The translations under genes and the position numbers were made by a program. A DNA stretch of 64,000 nucleotides from Anaerotruncus sp. G3(2012) (GTDB lineage: Bacteria > Bacillota > Clostridia > Oscillospirales > Ruminococcaceae): positions 566,438-630,437 of the forward strand of contig NZ_KE159657.1 in NCBI RefSeq assembly GCF_000403395.2. Direction: 5' to 3'. The notes beneath the pieces were generated by a model, which was not told the origin of the DNA, ran no database searches, and was given only the letters and a program-made list of their open reading frames with translations. The stretch's first letter is position 1, and the number at the start of each line of letters is the position of its first letter. Below, one piece after another: positions 26,269 through 34,195 of this stretch.

Positions 26269-27060
26269 TTACTGGGGAACTTTGATGAATGCCTGTTTCG
26301 GGTCGATCTCCTCGCGGATGATCTTGATGATGTCCGGAGTGGGCGGGTCAATCTTGACCGCCTTGGAAACATCGATCTCAAAGCCGGTATTCTCAATGAT
26401 ATCCTCGGGGGAGGAGGTCTCGTAGTAGCCGTACAGATACATACGTTTGGTCTGCTCGTCGAACTTCATAATGCCGCGATCGGTAACAACCATCTGCGGG
26501 CCGCGGTTTGCAGGCAGGCCGACCTTTGCACGCCCATCCGGACCGTCGATCCAGCCAGCGCTGGTGACATAGTCGATCTTATCCATGAAGCGGCGCTTCT
26601 CATGCTGCATCATGATGATCGTGTTGACGAAGGTGGCGATGCCGTTCGCGCCGCCCGAACCGGTGAACCGGGTGACCGGGTTGTGATAGTCGCCGATGCA
26701 GGTCGAGTTGACGTTGCCGTAAGCGTCGATCTGTGCGCCGCCGATGAACGCGACCATACGGGAGGTGTCATGCAGCCACTCGTTGGCCTGGAAGCCGACG
26801 TACCGGACATTCGGCCACTGCACCGCACAGTGCGCCATCAGGCGGATGTCGCCGACACTGCGGGGAACCTCGATCGGAGCGCAGTCCATAAGGCCGCTCT
26901 CGACGATCAGGGTGCAGTTGGGGGCGTAGATGCGTTTTGCCAGCGCAGCGCCGATCAGCGGCAGGCCGGTTCCGACGATCGCGATCTGTCCATCGCTGAT
27001 CGATTTGGCGATCGAAATCGCCTGCATTTCTCTATTGGTATAGTTGGTGTAGTCAGCCAT
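26269..27060 (-). CDS. gctB: Glutaconate CoA-transferase, subunit B
   Basis: Transfers CoA from acetyl-CoA to (R)-2-hydroxyglutarate, forming the dehydratase substrate. The 263 residues are nearly colinear with Acidaminococcus GctB, including MADYTNYTN, VGTGLPLIGA, the catalytic glutamate in VESGLMDC, and the oxyanion-region FTGSGGANGIATF. It begins 3 bases after the gctA stop, so the two subunits are made together. The intergenic gap to hgdC is 78 bases. Confidence 0.95.
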   Translation of the reverse strand: MADYTNYTNREMQAISIAKSISDGQIAIVGTGLPLIGAALAKRIYAPNCTLIVESGLMDCAPIEVPRSVGDIRLMAHCAVQWPNVRYVGFQANEWLHDTSRMVAFIGGAQIDAYGNVNSTCIGDYHNPVTRFTGSGGANGIATFVNTIIMMQHEKRRFMDKIDYVTSAGWIDGPDGRAKVGLPANRGPQMVVTDRGIMKFDEQTKRMYLYGYYETSSPEDIIENTGFEIDVSKAVKIDPPTPDIIKIIREEIDPKQAFIKVPQ

Positions 27061-27063
27061 TGA

Positions 27064-28032
27064 TTAACCCTCCTGTGCCATCTTGGTCATATCGGTGTGA
27101 TATCCGAATCCGGGAACCGCCTTCAGATCCGCCAGACGCGCCCCGCCAACCTTGTTAAGATAACCATTATGATCCTTGACATCATAGACCCAGTCTTTCA
27201 GGAACTGGTCGAAATCTTCCTGTGTTTTGCTCGCCTTGTCATACATGACATAGAACGGGTTATCATAGTCATAGCAGCCATAGCACTGGGACGGATGTGC
27301 GCCATGCGGGAGGTGGACAACCGCGTCAACACAGAAGCCGGGGATCGTGTTGAGGGAAGGCTCGCGGCGGATATACTCGTCGGTGACTAGCTCTTCGCAG
27401 GTGACGATGCAATGCTTGGAAGCGATTGCGAGGTCAACGTCGTGGAACTCGTCGCCATCAATGCGGCAGGTGCCGTCGAACGAAGCCATCTGGACATGGA
27501 GGATCGCGACGTCGATCTTCGGGACCGGCAGCAGGACAATCTGGTTACCGGGATTGAACGGATCGTCCTGGATCAGGAATTTGTCGTTGGGCAGTTTGTC
27601 AATCTTCTGGCGCTCCTCTTTGCTGATGCCCCAGTGATCGACCAGGCCGGTGCCGAGCATCATGCGGATCGGGACGTACGGCAGGCCGAGCGCTGCACCG
27701 TGGAACATCAGAACCGCAGCGTCCTGCGAGTAGTCCTCAAACAGGATCTCGCCCTTTTCGATCGCGTGGCGGAACCGGCGGGAAACGTTGGTAACACCCG
27801 AGTTGGCGGTGTAGCAGTTGATGTAGGCTTTTACGCGGCCGGCGCCGATGAGCATATCAGCATCGCTTCCGGTCGGGCCGGAATCGAGAATAAAGTCCTT
27901 CTGACCCTGACGGATGATCTCCGAGACAGCGGCAATCGGCTTTCTGTTGGTGGTGAAGCCGCCGAATGCGATGTAGTCGCCGTCGTGGACGAACTTGGAA
28001 ATCGCATCAGACAATTGATACACTTTTTTCAC
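27064..28032 (-). CDS. gctA: Glutaconate CoA-transferase, subunit A
   Basis: Partner subunit of gctB and first gene of the operon. The 322 residues begin MKKVYQLSDAI when read from a GTG at 28032, which sits 7 bases after GGAGG; earlier in-frame ATG codons lack a binding site. Conserved segments are GGFTTNRKP, KAYINCYTANSGVTNVSRRF and the C-terminal YLNKVGG and PGFGYH. The operon order gctA-gctB-hgdC-hgdA-hgdB equals that of Acidaminococcus except that gcdA, the decarboxylase gene, is absent between gctB and hgdC. Confidence 0.95.
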   Translation of the reverse strand: MKKVYQLSDAISKFVHDGDYIAFGGFTTNRKPIAAVSEIIRQGQKDFILDSGPTGSDADMLIGAGRVKAYINCYTANSGVTNVSRRFRHAIEKGEILFEDYSQDAAVLMFHGAALGLPYVPIRMMLGTGLVDHWGISKEERQKIDKLPNDKFLIQDDPFNPGNQIVLLPVPKIDVAILHVQMASFDGTCRIDGDEFHDVDLAIASKHCIVTCEELVTDEYIRREPSLNTIPGFCVDAVVHLPHGAHPSQCYGCYDYDNPFYVMYDKASKTQEDFDQFLKDWVYDVKDHNGYLNKVGGARLADLKAVPGFGYHTDMTKMAQEG

Positions 28033-28135
28033 GATAAAACCTCCAAAAATATGTATTTTGCAGGGCGGACACCGCCCGGATGCGCCGGAGCGCAAAAGGA
28101 TCAGGATATTTAGGAAAGTGTTCCTCTGTATTTCC

Positions 28136-28141
28136 AGTATA
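28136..28141 (-). promoter_or_regulatory. Possible -10 element for the gct-hgd operon
   Basis: On the minus strand TATACT preceded by TGTGT, about 100 bases upstream of gctA. No acceptable -35 is seen, which would fit a promoter that needs an activator. Confidence 0.35.
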
Positions 28142-28184
28142 ACACATTCTGAGCAGGATTACTTATAAAGATTTGTTAAAAAAC

Positions 28185-28200
28185 TTGCATATGTTGTGTT
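28185..28200. promoter_or_regulatory. Candidate AraC-regulator binding repeat
   Basis: TTGCATATGTTGTGTTA starting at 28185 resembles TTGCATATCTTGCTGTC at 28329, in the same orientation. The first copy lies about 45 bases upstream of the gctA -10, and the second is the -35 region of the araC-type gene. The rest of the 379-base gap is AT-rich and holds no gene. Confidence 0.4.
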
Positions 28201-28328
28201 AGATTTAAGAATCCGGAAAGAGAGAGGCAAAAGTTCTGTCTTTTTCGACTAAAAAATATTCACAGGCAATCCACAAAGCGACAGGTTTGCACAGTGTTTT
28301 TTGAAATTTGACTGTTTTTGCGGATAGT

Positions 28329-28357
28329 TTGCATATCTTGCTGTCTTATGCTATACT
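28329..28357 (+). promoter_or_regulatory. Promoter of the AraC-type gene
   Basis: TTGCAT at 28329, 17 bases, TATACT at 28352 preceded by ATGC. It overlaps one copy of the TTGCATAT repeat, which suggests autoregulation. Confidence 0.55.
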
Positions 28358-28411
28358 GTTTTTGCAGGGTGAAGCCTGCCGATTTTCAGCTACAGGCTTT
28401 GCAAAGGGGGA

Positions 28412-29233
28412 ATGGCGTTGATACAGGCGAAATACCAGCTCCGGCTCAGCCGGGACGATAAATGGCACATGGACCGTCCACATTTCCACGAGGACGTGGA
28501 AATCCTGCTTTCGCTTTCGGATGGAGGGGACTTTTTCATTGAAAACGAGCTCTACCCGCTGCACTGCGGCACCCTGCTGCTGGTGGGAGAAGCGACGCTT
28601 CACAAGAGCATCGCAAACGATGCTTACAAGCGGTACGTGATGCATCTGCCGCCTTCGGCATTGCAGTCTTTTTCCACGTCGCAGACCGATTTCCTCGCAA
28701 GCATCCGTCAGGCGGGCCACTGCACCCGTCTTGATCAGGAGCAGACCCAGGAACTGGTGGAGCTTTTTGAACAGCTTGCCGCGCCCGAAAACAGCCGGTT
28801 TGGCAGCGATATTGAACGGGTGATCCTGCTGATGCGGTTTCTGCTTCAGGTGTTCACCTCATTCGAAACGATCGGGCGGGAAGAAGGGATGTTCAGCCCT
28901 GAATTTGCGCGGGTCGCCCCGATCCTCGAGTACATACAGCAGCACATCACCGAGCCGCTCACCCTGGACATGATCTCCTCGCGGTTTTTTATCAATAAAT
29001 ACCATCTTTGCCACATCTTCAAGTCCGCCACTGGGTTCAGCGTGATCGAATATATCATCCAGTGCCGGGTGCTCAAGGCACGTGAGCTGCTTCGTCAGGG
29101 AATGCGGGTGCAGGAGGTGGGCGAGGCGGTCGGATTTCGGAACAACGAACATTTTATCCGTACCTTTGGCACCCTGACGGGGACTTCCCCAAAACGGTAC
29201 GCCAAGGAATATCTGGCGGGAGACAGGTGTTGA
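28412..29233 (+). CDS. AraC family transcriptional regulator
   Basis: A 273-residue regulator with an N-terminal cupin-like sensing domain (FHEDVEILLSLSDGG near residue 28) and two C-terminal HTH motifs (LTLDMISSRFFINKYHLCHIF and VQEVGEAVGFRNNEHFIRTF) typical of AraC/XylS. The ATG lies almost on top of AAAGGGGG; the in-frame TTG at 28418 has better spacing and may be the true start. It is divergent from gctA and is the natural candidate regulator of the glutamate-fermentation operon; the inducer is unknown. Confidence 0.9.
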   Translation: MALIQAKYQLRLSRDDKWHMDRPHFHEDVEILLSLSDGGDFFIENELYPLHCGTLLLVGEATLHKSIANDAYKRYVMHLPPSALQSFSTSQTDFLASIRQAGHCTRLDQEQTQELVELFEQLAAPENSRFGSDIERVILLMRFLLQVFTSFETIGREEGMFSPEFARVAPILEYIQQHITEPLTLDMISSRFFINKYHLCHIFKSATGFSVIEYIIQCRVLKARELLRQGMRVQEVGEAVGFRNNEHFIRTFGTLTGTSPKRYAKEYLAGDRC

Positions 29234-29256
29234 CCGCTGTTTGATGCATACAGAGC

Positions 29257-29294
29257 GAAGAAGGGCAGGCGGTAGTCTGTCCTTCTTCATTTTT
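29257..29294. terminator. Bidirectional terminator between araC-type and rpiR-type genes
   Basis: GAAGAAGGGCAG (29257-29268) pairs with CTGTCCTTCTTC (29277-29288), followed by ATTTTT. It touches the stop codon of the converging RpiR gene. Confidence 0.6.
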
Positions 29295-30156
29295 ATAGCA
29301 GCTTGGAACGCAAAGAATTGCTTGTTTTAGCACGATTTTCGATCGTCCGCTCGAGATCGCGGCTGCAATATTCGTTAAACAGCACGTCGATTAGGTAGAG
29401 CTGGGCGATCTTGGCGGAAAGAGAACCCTGTTGCAAGGGGCCTTCATTCGCCCCGCAGATCAGGATCGGGCTGGCATAGGAGGCGCCTGGAGAATTGGGA
29501 AACCGGGTAATGAGGATCATGCGCGCGCCGTTCTGGCGCAGCAGCTCTCCAATCTCGGAAAGCTCACGGGTTGCCCCTGAAAACGAAAAATAGAGGACTG
29601 CGTCCTGCGGGCCAAGCAGGGAAGCGGTATAAGCCTGCATGTGCACATCGGAAATCCAATGGAATTTGTGGGTGACCGATGAGAACCGGCCCCACGCCTC
29701 CATCGCAGTAATAGAGGAGTTGCCCTGCCCGAAACAGTAGACGCACCTGGCCTGAAAGAGGCAGTCGACCGCTGCACGAATCTGCTCAGGCTCGATCAGG
29801 GTGCAGGTCTGCTGGAGTGCTTCGGTTCCGATATAGCAGAGTTTTCGGCATTTTTCCTCAATACTGTCCTCAGCGTGCACCTCCCCGCACATCCCGTACC
29901 GCTCAGACGCCGAGCCCCCTTCCGGGGAAAGCACCGCAAGTGCGACCGCCATTTTAAAATCGTGGAATCCCTTGCAGCCAAGCGACCGGCAGAACCGGGT
30001 AACAGTCGCTTCGGCAACGCCACAATTGGCAGCCAGTTCGGAGATCGTCATACTCTGAATCTCCTGTTTGGCCTTGAGGATGTAATCAGCGACCTTGTTT
30101 TCCGATCGTGTAAAAAAATGATAGTTCTGGATGACTCTATCCAGGATGTTATCCAT
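29293..30156 (-). CDS. MurR/RpiR family transcriptional regulator
   Basis: A 287-residue regulator with an N-terminal HTH_6 domain (residues 1-77; core ISELAANCGVAEATVTRFCRSLG) and a C-terminal SIS sugar-phosphate-binding domain with YCFGQGNSS and YFSFSGATRE. RpiR-type proteins sense phosphorylated sugars or amino sugars. The start at 30156 follows AAAGGCGG. It diverges from the ABC-transporter/esterase operon at 30.4-41 kb and is its likely regulator. Its promoter and the operon promoter share the sequence TATAATTGAAAA. Confidence 0.92.
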   Translation of the reverse strand: MDNILDRVIQNYHFFTRSENKVADYILKAKQEIQSMTISELAANCGVAEATVTRFCRSLGCKGFHDFKMAVALAVLSPEGGSASERYGMCGEVHAEDSIEEKCRKLCYIGTEALQQTCTLIEPEQIRAAVDCLFQARCVYCFGQGNSSITAMEAWGRFSSVTHKFHWISDVHMQAYTASLLGPQDAVLYFSFSGATRELSEIGELLRQNGARMILITRFPNSPGASYASPILICGANEGPLQQGSLSAKIAQLYLIDVLFNEYCSRDLERTIENRAKTSNSLRSKLL

Positions 30157-30204
30157 ATCGTTTCCGCCTTTCGCAATGGTGCAAATTGTCACGATTACTT
30201 TTCA

Positions 30205-30233
30205 ATTATATAGGCAAGGTGCAAAACTTACAA
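30205..30233 (-). promoter_or_regulatory. Promoter of the RpiR-type gene
   Basis: On the minus strand TTGTAA, 17 bases and TATAAT; the -10 runs into TATAATTGAAAA, also found at the opposite promoter. Confidence 0.6.
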
Positions 30234-30278
30234 GATATTTTTATAAAAGTAAAAAAAAATAAGCGAAATAGACAAACT

Positions 30279-30336
30279 TTGAATAGAATTTTCGTAGACA
30301 ATTATAATTGAAAATGGTTTTCATCGGGTCTATAAT
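30279..30336 (+). promoter_or_regulatory. Tandem promoters and candidate RpiR operator
   Basis: Two sigma-A promoters: TTGAAT-18-TATAAT (30279-30308) and TTGAAA-17-TATAAT (30308-30336). Between them is the palindrome GAAAA-TGG-TTTTC (30310-30322), which resembles known RpiR-family operators. A bound repressor would cover the -10 of the first and the -35 of the second promoter. Confidence 0.6.
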
Positions 30337-30417
30337 GAGGTTAGTATTTTACCCAGTGCTTTATGTCAACGGCACATAAACCAGAAAGTTCCAAAAGAGG
30401 AAGGAGAACAACCCAAT

Positions 30418-32124
30418 ATGAAAAAGATGTGGAAACGCGCGCTCAGTACGCTGCTCGTTCTGGCAATGACGGGGATGACTGCCTGTGGGGGTTCGGGCAG
30501 CGCTCCGGCGGCAGACCCCGGAGCAGCATCGTCGGCGGCGCCCAGTGCGGCACAGCCTGCGGCTCCGGCTCCTTCGGCGGACGGCGCGAAGATCATCTAT
30601 TCCAACGGCGGTCCGGAAGAGTTCTTTGAGACCCCGTGGCTCAACCCGGGTACTTATACCTATTCCAAAGCGCTTTATTCCCACCTGATCGTGGCGGATG
30701 AAAACCTCAGCCCGATCCCTGACCATCCCGACGCACTGGCAACCTATTCCTACAGTGACGACGGCAAGACCCTGACCTTCGAACTGCGCGATGACGCTTA
30801 CTGGCACGACGGTGAGAAGATCACCCCGGAGGACATCAAATGGAGCATTGAGTACGTCTCGAAAACCGCAGTGGTCAACCCGGTGTTCCTCGCGACTTTC
30901 AAGGCGATTGCGGGAAGCACCGATGCAAATGGCGACATCAACGAGACGTTTGACGGCATTGTGATTGATGGACAGAAGATCACGATTGCGTTTGACAGCA
31001 TCGCGCCCGACGCTCTGCTGACCTTCACTCAGTTCGCTCCGGTTCCGAAGAAGTGTTTCGCGGATGTGGATCCGCTCCAGGTCCAGCAGGCTCCTTACTT
31101 CCAGAAACCGATCGGCTCCGGCCCGTTCATGGTAGAGGACGTGCAGATGAAGAACTATGCGATTCTGGCTCCGTTTGACAAGTACTACAACGGCGTTGCG
31201 GACTTCAAAATCCAGCTCCTGCCGAGCGCGGGCGACAGCGACCCGAACATCGTTACCCGCGCCAAATCCGGCCAGCTTGACTACGGCTACACCAAGATGA
31301 TCTCGGACGTTCAGTCGCTGGAGGGCACTCCGGGCATCACCATCACTCCGGTTGACGTCCGGTATACCCGCCTGCTCTACCTCAACAAATTCTCCAAGAC
31401 CGATGGTACTCCTTCGCCGCTGGCAGATGCGCGGGTACGTCAGGCGATTCGGTATGCGATCGACATGAAAACGATCTGTGAGACCCTGTTCCAGGGTTCG
31501 GCGGTTCCGGCAAACAGCCTGATCCCGGGCGAAGCGGACAAGGCGTCTGGGCTGGAAAACTATGACTACAATCCGGAGAAAGCCAAGGAGCTGCTCGCCG
31601 AGGCAAACTGGGATCCGAATACCACCCTCAAAACAGTCTATTACTACACCGATCAGGCTACGGTCGATCTGATGACGGCAATCCAGGCGTTCCTGGGACA
31701 GGTCGGTATCAAGATGGAATTTGAGCTGGTACAGGGCGACCTTGCAACCCTGCTGTGGGCGGCTCCGGCGGACCAGGTCAACGGCCCGACAGCGGTCAAC
31801 TGGGATATGTGCTATGCGGCAAACGCAGCGCTCTCCCTGCACGAGTATTATGACCGTTACCGCACCGGCTCCCCCACCAATTCCCATACCCCGGAGGACG
31901 CAAAGCTCAACGAGCTGATCGACGCGACCAACGCTTCCCCCAAGATGGAAGAGCAGATTGCGGCTTTCAAAGAGCTGTCTAAATATGAGAACGAGTCAAT
32001 GTTCACAATGGCGCTTTATTATCAGCCGATCTTCCTGATCACCAGCGACCGGATCGGTGATATCAAGAAAGCGAATCCGCAGTTCAATTATGACTGGGAT
32101 ATCCAAAACTGGACTGTTGGATAA
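30418..32124 (+). CDS. Peptide/nickel-type ABC transporter substrate-binding lipoprotein
   Basis: A 568-residue family 5 solute-binding protein anchored outside the membrane. Residues 1-22 are a lipoprotein signal with lipobox MTAC; a low-complexity Ala/Pro/Ser linker (about 25-55) follows. The SBP_bac_5 domain contains FELRDDAYWHDGEKITPEDIKWS and the ARVRQAIRYAIDM segment. The family binds oligopeptides, but also nickel-chelates and oligosaccharides, so the ligand is not fixed. AGGAAGGAG precedes the start. It is first in the operon and is followed by a strong hairpin before the permease genes. Confidence 0.93.
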   Translation: MKKMWKRALSTLLVLAMTGMTACGGSGSAPAADPGAASSAAPSAAQPAAPAPSADGAKIIYSNGGPEEFFETPWLNPGTYTYSKALYSHLIVADENLSPIPDHPDALATYSYSDDGKTLTFELRDDAYWHDGEKITPEDIKWSIEYVSKTAVVNPVFLATFKAIAGSTDANGDINETFDGIVIDGQKITIAFDSIAPDALLTFTQFAPVPKKCFADVDPLQVQQAPYFQKPIGSGPFMVEDVQMKNYAILAPFDKYYNGVADFKIQLLPSAGDSDPNIVTRAKSGQLDYGYTKMISDVQSLEGTPGITITPVDVRYTRLLYLNKFSKTDGTPSPLADARVRQAIRYAIDMKTICETLFQGSAVPANSLIPGEADKASGLENYDYNPEKAKELLAEANWDPNTTLKTVYYYTDQATVDLMTAIQAFLGQVGIKMEFELVQGDLATLLWAAPADQVNGPTAVNWDMCYAANAALSLHEYYDRYRTGSPTNSHTPEDAKLNELIDATNASPKMEEQIAAFKELSKYENESMFTMALYYQPIFLITSDRIGDIKKANPQFNYDWDIQNWTVG

Positions 32125-32206
32125 TCTGGATCACGGCGCCTCAGCGACATAAACCCTGGTTCCGCTGCCCGTTGTGTGTTTCTCGGGCGCGAAACAGGCT
32201 TCGTTA

Positions 32207-32238
32207 GGAAGAGGCGGCGGATGCCGCCTCTTCCTTTT
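32207..32238 (+). terminator. Intercistronic hairpin between SBP and permease genes
   Basis: GGAAGAGGCGGC and GCCGCCTCTTCC form a perfect 12-bp stem with four-base loop and a TTTT tail. As in other ABC operons it probably protects the SBP message and lets only part of transcription continue. Confidence 0.7.
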
Positions 32239-32268
32239 ACCCTATTTTGATCCCAAGGAGGGTGGAAA

Positions 32269-33237
32269 ATGCGAAATACGCTGCAATACGTCCTGAAAAA
32301 ACTGTTGTTGATGATCCCGATGGTGCTCGTCATCACATTCCTGATCTACTGGGGGCTGGATCTTACGCCGGGCGACCCGATCTCGTATATGTTCTCGCCC
32401 GACCAGCTCGCCAACATCGACCCGCAGAAGCTTGCCGAGATGCGTGAGCTTTACGGGCTGAACGACCCGTTTTTCCTTCGTTATCTGAAGTGGCTCTGGC
32501 AGCTTTTGCAGGGCAATTTCGGATATTCGATCACCAACGGCGTAGCGATCAAAGACCTGCTTGCCCAGCTTTTCCCGGCAACGCTTGAACTTTCGCTTGC
32601 GGCGCTCTTCATCTCGACCATACTCGGAAGCGTGCTGGGCATCCTGAGCGCACTGAAAAAAGGCTCGCTCGGCGACAACCTGCTCACGGTTGCGGGTATG
32701 ATCGGCGTTTCGATCCCGCAGTTCTTCTTTGGCATGGTCTGCATCGTGGTGTTTGCACTCAACCTCGGCTGGCTGCCGATCGGAGGACGCACCGCTCCCG
32801 GTATGACCGGGGCATTTGCCCATCTGAAATTCCTGATCCTGCCCGCGAGCGTGCTTGGTATCTCGCTGACAGCTGGCGTCATGCGTTATGCCCGTTCAAG
32901 TATGCTCGACACAATGAACAAGGACTACATCAAAACCGCCCGCGCCAAGGGGCTTCCCGAGTGGCGGGTCAATCTGGTGCATGGATTCCGTGTCTCGCTC
33001 ACGCCAGTGGTGGTTCTGATCGGATTCCGTCTGCCGACGCTGATCGGCGGTTCGGTGGTTATCGAGACGATCTTCCAGTGGCCCGGCATCGGCAATGCGT
33101 TCAAAACGGCTGTTACCGGCCAGAACTATCCGTTGGTCATGATGATTGCGCTGTTCTCGGTGCTCGCGGTGCTGATGGCGAGTTTCCTGGTGGATATCCT
33201 GACGGCAATCCTCGACCCGCGTGTCAAATTGGAATAA
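32269..33237 (+). CDS. ABC transporter permease (DppB/OppB type)
   Basis: A 322-residue inner-membrane subunit with six predicted helices, an N-terminal helix (LLLMIPMVLVITFLIYWGL), an extracytoplasmic loop with PDQLANIDPQKLAEMRELYGL, and the EAA loop near YIKTARAKGLPEWRV, the contact site for the ATPases. The C-terminal IETIFQWPGIGNAF is typical of DppB/OppB. AGGAGGGTGG precedes the ATG. It is followed 13 bases later by the second permease. Confidence 0.94.
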   Translation: MRNTLQYVLKKLLLMIPMVLVITFLIYWGLDLTPGDPISYMFSPDQLANIDPQKLAEMRELYGLNDPFFLRYLKWLWQLLQGNFGYSITNGVAIKDLLAQLFPATLELSLAALFISTILGSVLGILSALKKGSLGDNLLTVAGMIGVSIPQFFFGMVCIVVFALNLGWLPIGGRTAPGMTGAFAHLKFLILPASVLGISLTAGVMRYARSSMLDTMNKDYIKTARAKGLPEWRVNLVHGFRVSLTPVVVLIGFRLPTLIGGSVVIETIFQWPGIGNAFKTAVTGQNYPLVMMIALFSVLAVLMASFLVDILTAILDPRVKLE

Positions 33238-33250
33238 GGAGGGCGCAAAC

Positions 33251-34183
33251 ATGACGGCTGAACTGACCAGGAAAAGAACCCGGCTCGACCGGAAGTTTGA
33301 CAAACTGCGCGATGCGGAGGAAGCGGGCCTGCTCAAAAGAAGCAAAATGAACCGTTCGCTGCGCAAGATGCTCGGCAACCGGCTGGCGGTGATCGGCGTG
33401 GCGGTCTTTGCGATCATCTTCCTCGCCTGCCTGCTTGCGCCAGTCATCTCCTCCTACGATCCCCAGATGACCGACCTCACCCAGATGACGAAACCGCCCT
33501 CTATGCAGCATCTGTTCGGCACCGACAAGCTCGGGCGGGATGTCTTTACCCGCACCCTTTACGGCGGGCGGCTCTCGATGTTGATCGGGCTTGGCTCGGC
33601 GATGGGCGCGGCGATTATCGGCGTGCTGCTCGGCTGTTATGCCGGCTACAAGGGTGGCCTGCTTGACCAGGTGATCCTGCGGCTTTCCGAGGTGTTTATG
33701 TCCTTCCCGCAGCTGATCCTCGTAATTATGCTCGGCTCGATCTTCGGGCGCGGGCTTTGGAACCTCGTGATTATCTTCATCATCACTGGCTGGGGCGCTG
33801 TCTACCGGCAGGCTCGCGCCAAGATGCTCTCGCTGCGTGAAGAGGAGTATGTACAGTCGATGAAGGCGTTTGGCTTGAACGATTTTGTCATCGCCTACAA
33901 GCATATGCTCCCGAATGCGATCGGACCGGTCGTGGTCAACCTGACCCTTTCGACCGCAATGTTTATCCTCGATGAGGCTGCGATGAGCTTCCTCGGTCTG
34001 GGCGTCCCGCCCGAGGTCGCGACATGGGGCAACATCCTGAACGCGGCGCAGGACCTTTATGTCATGCAGAATTACTGGTGGATGTGGTTGCCGGTTGGTA
34101 TCGTGGTATCCCTGTTCGTCATCTCGATCAACTGTATCGGCGATGGCCTGCGCGATTCCACCGACCCGACCCAGCAGGGCTAA
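33251..34183 (+). CDS. ABC transporter permease (DppC/OppC type)
   Basis: The 310-residue second permease. It has the charged cytoplasmic N-terminus, N-terminal helix (LAVIGVAVFAIIFLACLLAPVI), the family motif HLFGTDKLGRDVFTRTLYGGR, and the EAA loop around YVQSMKAFGLNDF. I take the ATG at 33251, preceded by AGGAGGGC, rather than upstream in-frame codons inside the first permease. Confidence 0.94.
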   Translation: MTAELTRKRTRLDRKFDKLRDAEEAGLLKRSKMNRSLRKMLGNRLAVIGVAVFAIIFLACLLAPVISSYDPQMTDLTQMTKPPSMQHLFGTDKLGRDVFTRTLYGGRLSMLIGLGSAMGAAIIGVLLGCYAGYKGGLLDQVILRLSEVFMSFPQLILVIMLGSIFGRGLWNLVIIFIITGWGAVYRQARAKMLSLREEEYVQSMKAFGLNDFVIAYKHMLPNAIGPVVVNLTLSTAMFILDEAAMSFLGLGVPPEVATWGNILNAAQDLYVMQNYWWMWLPVGIVVSLFVISINCIGDGLRDSTDPTQQG

Positions 34184-34195
34184 GGAGGCGACACG

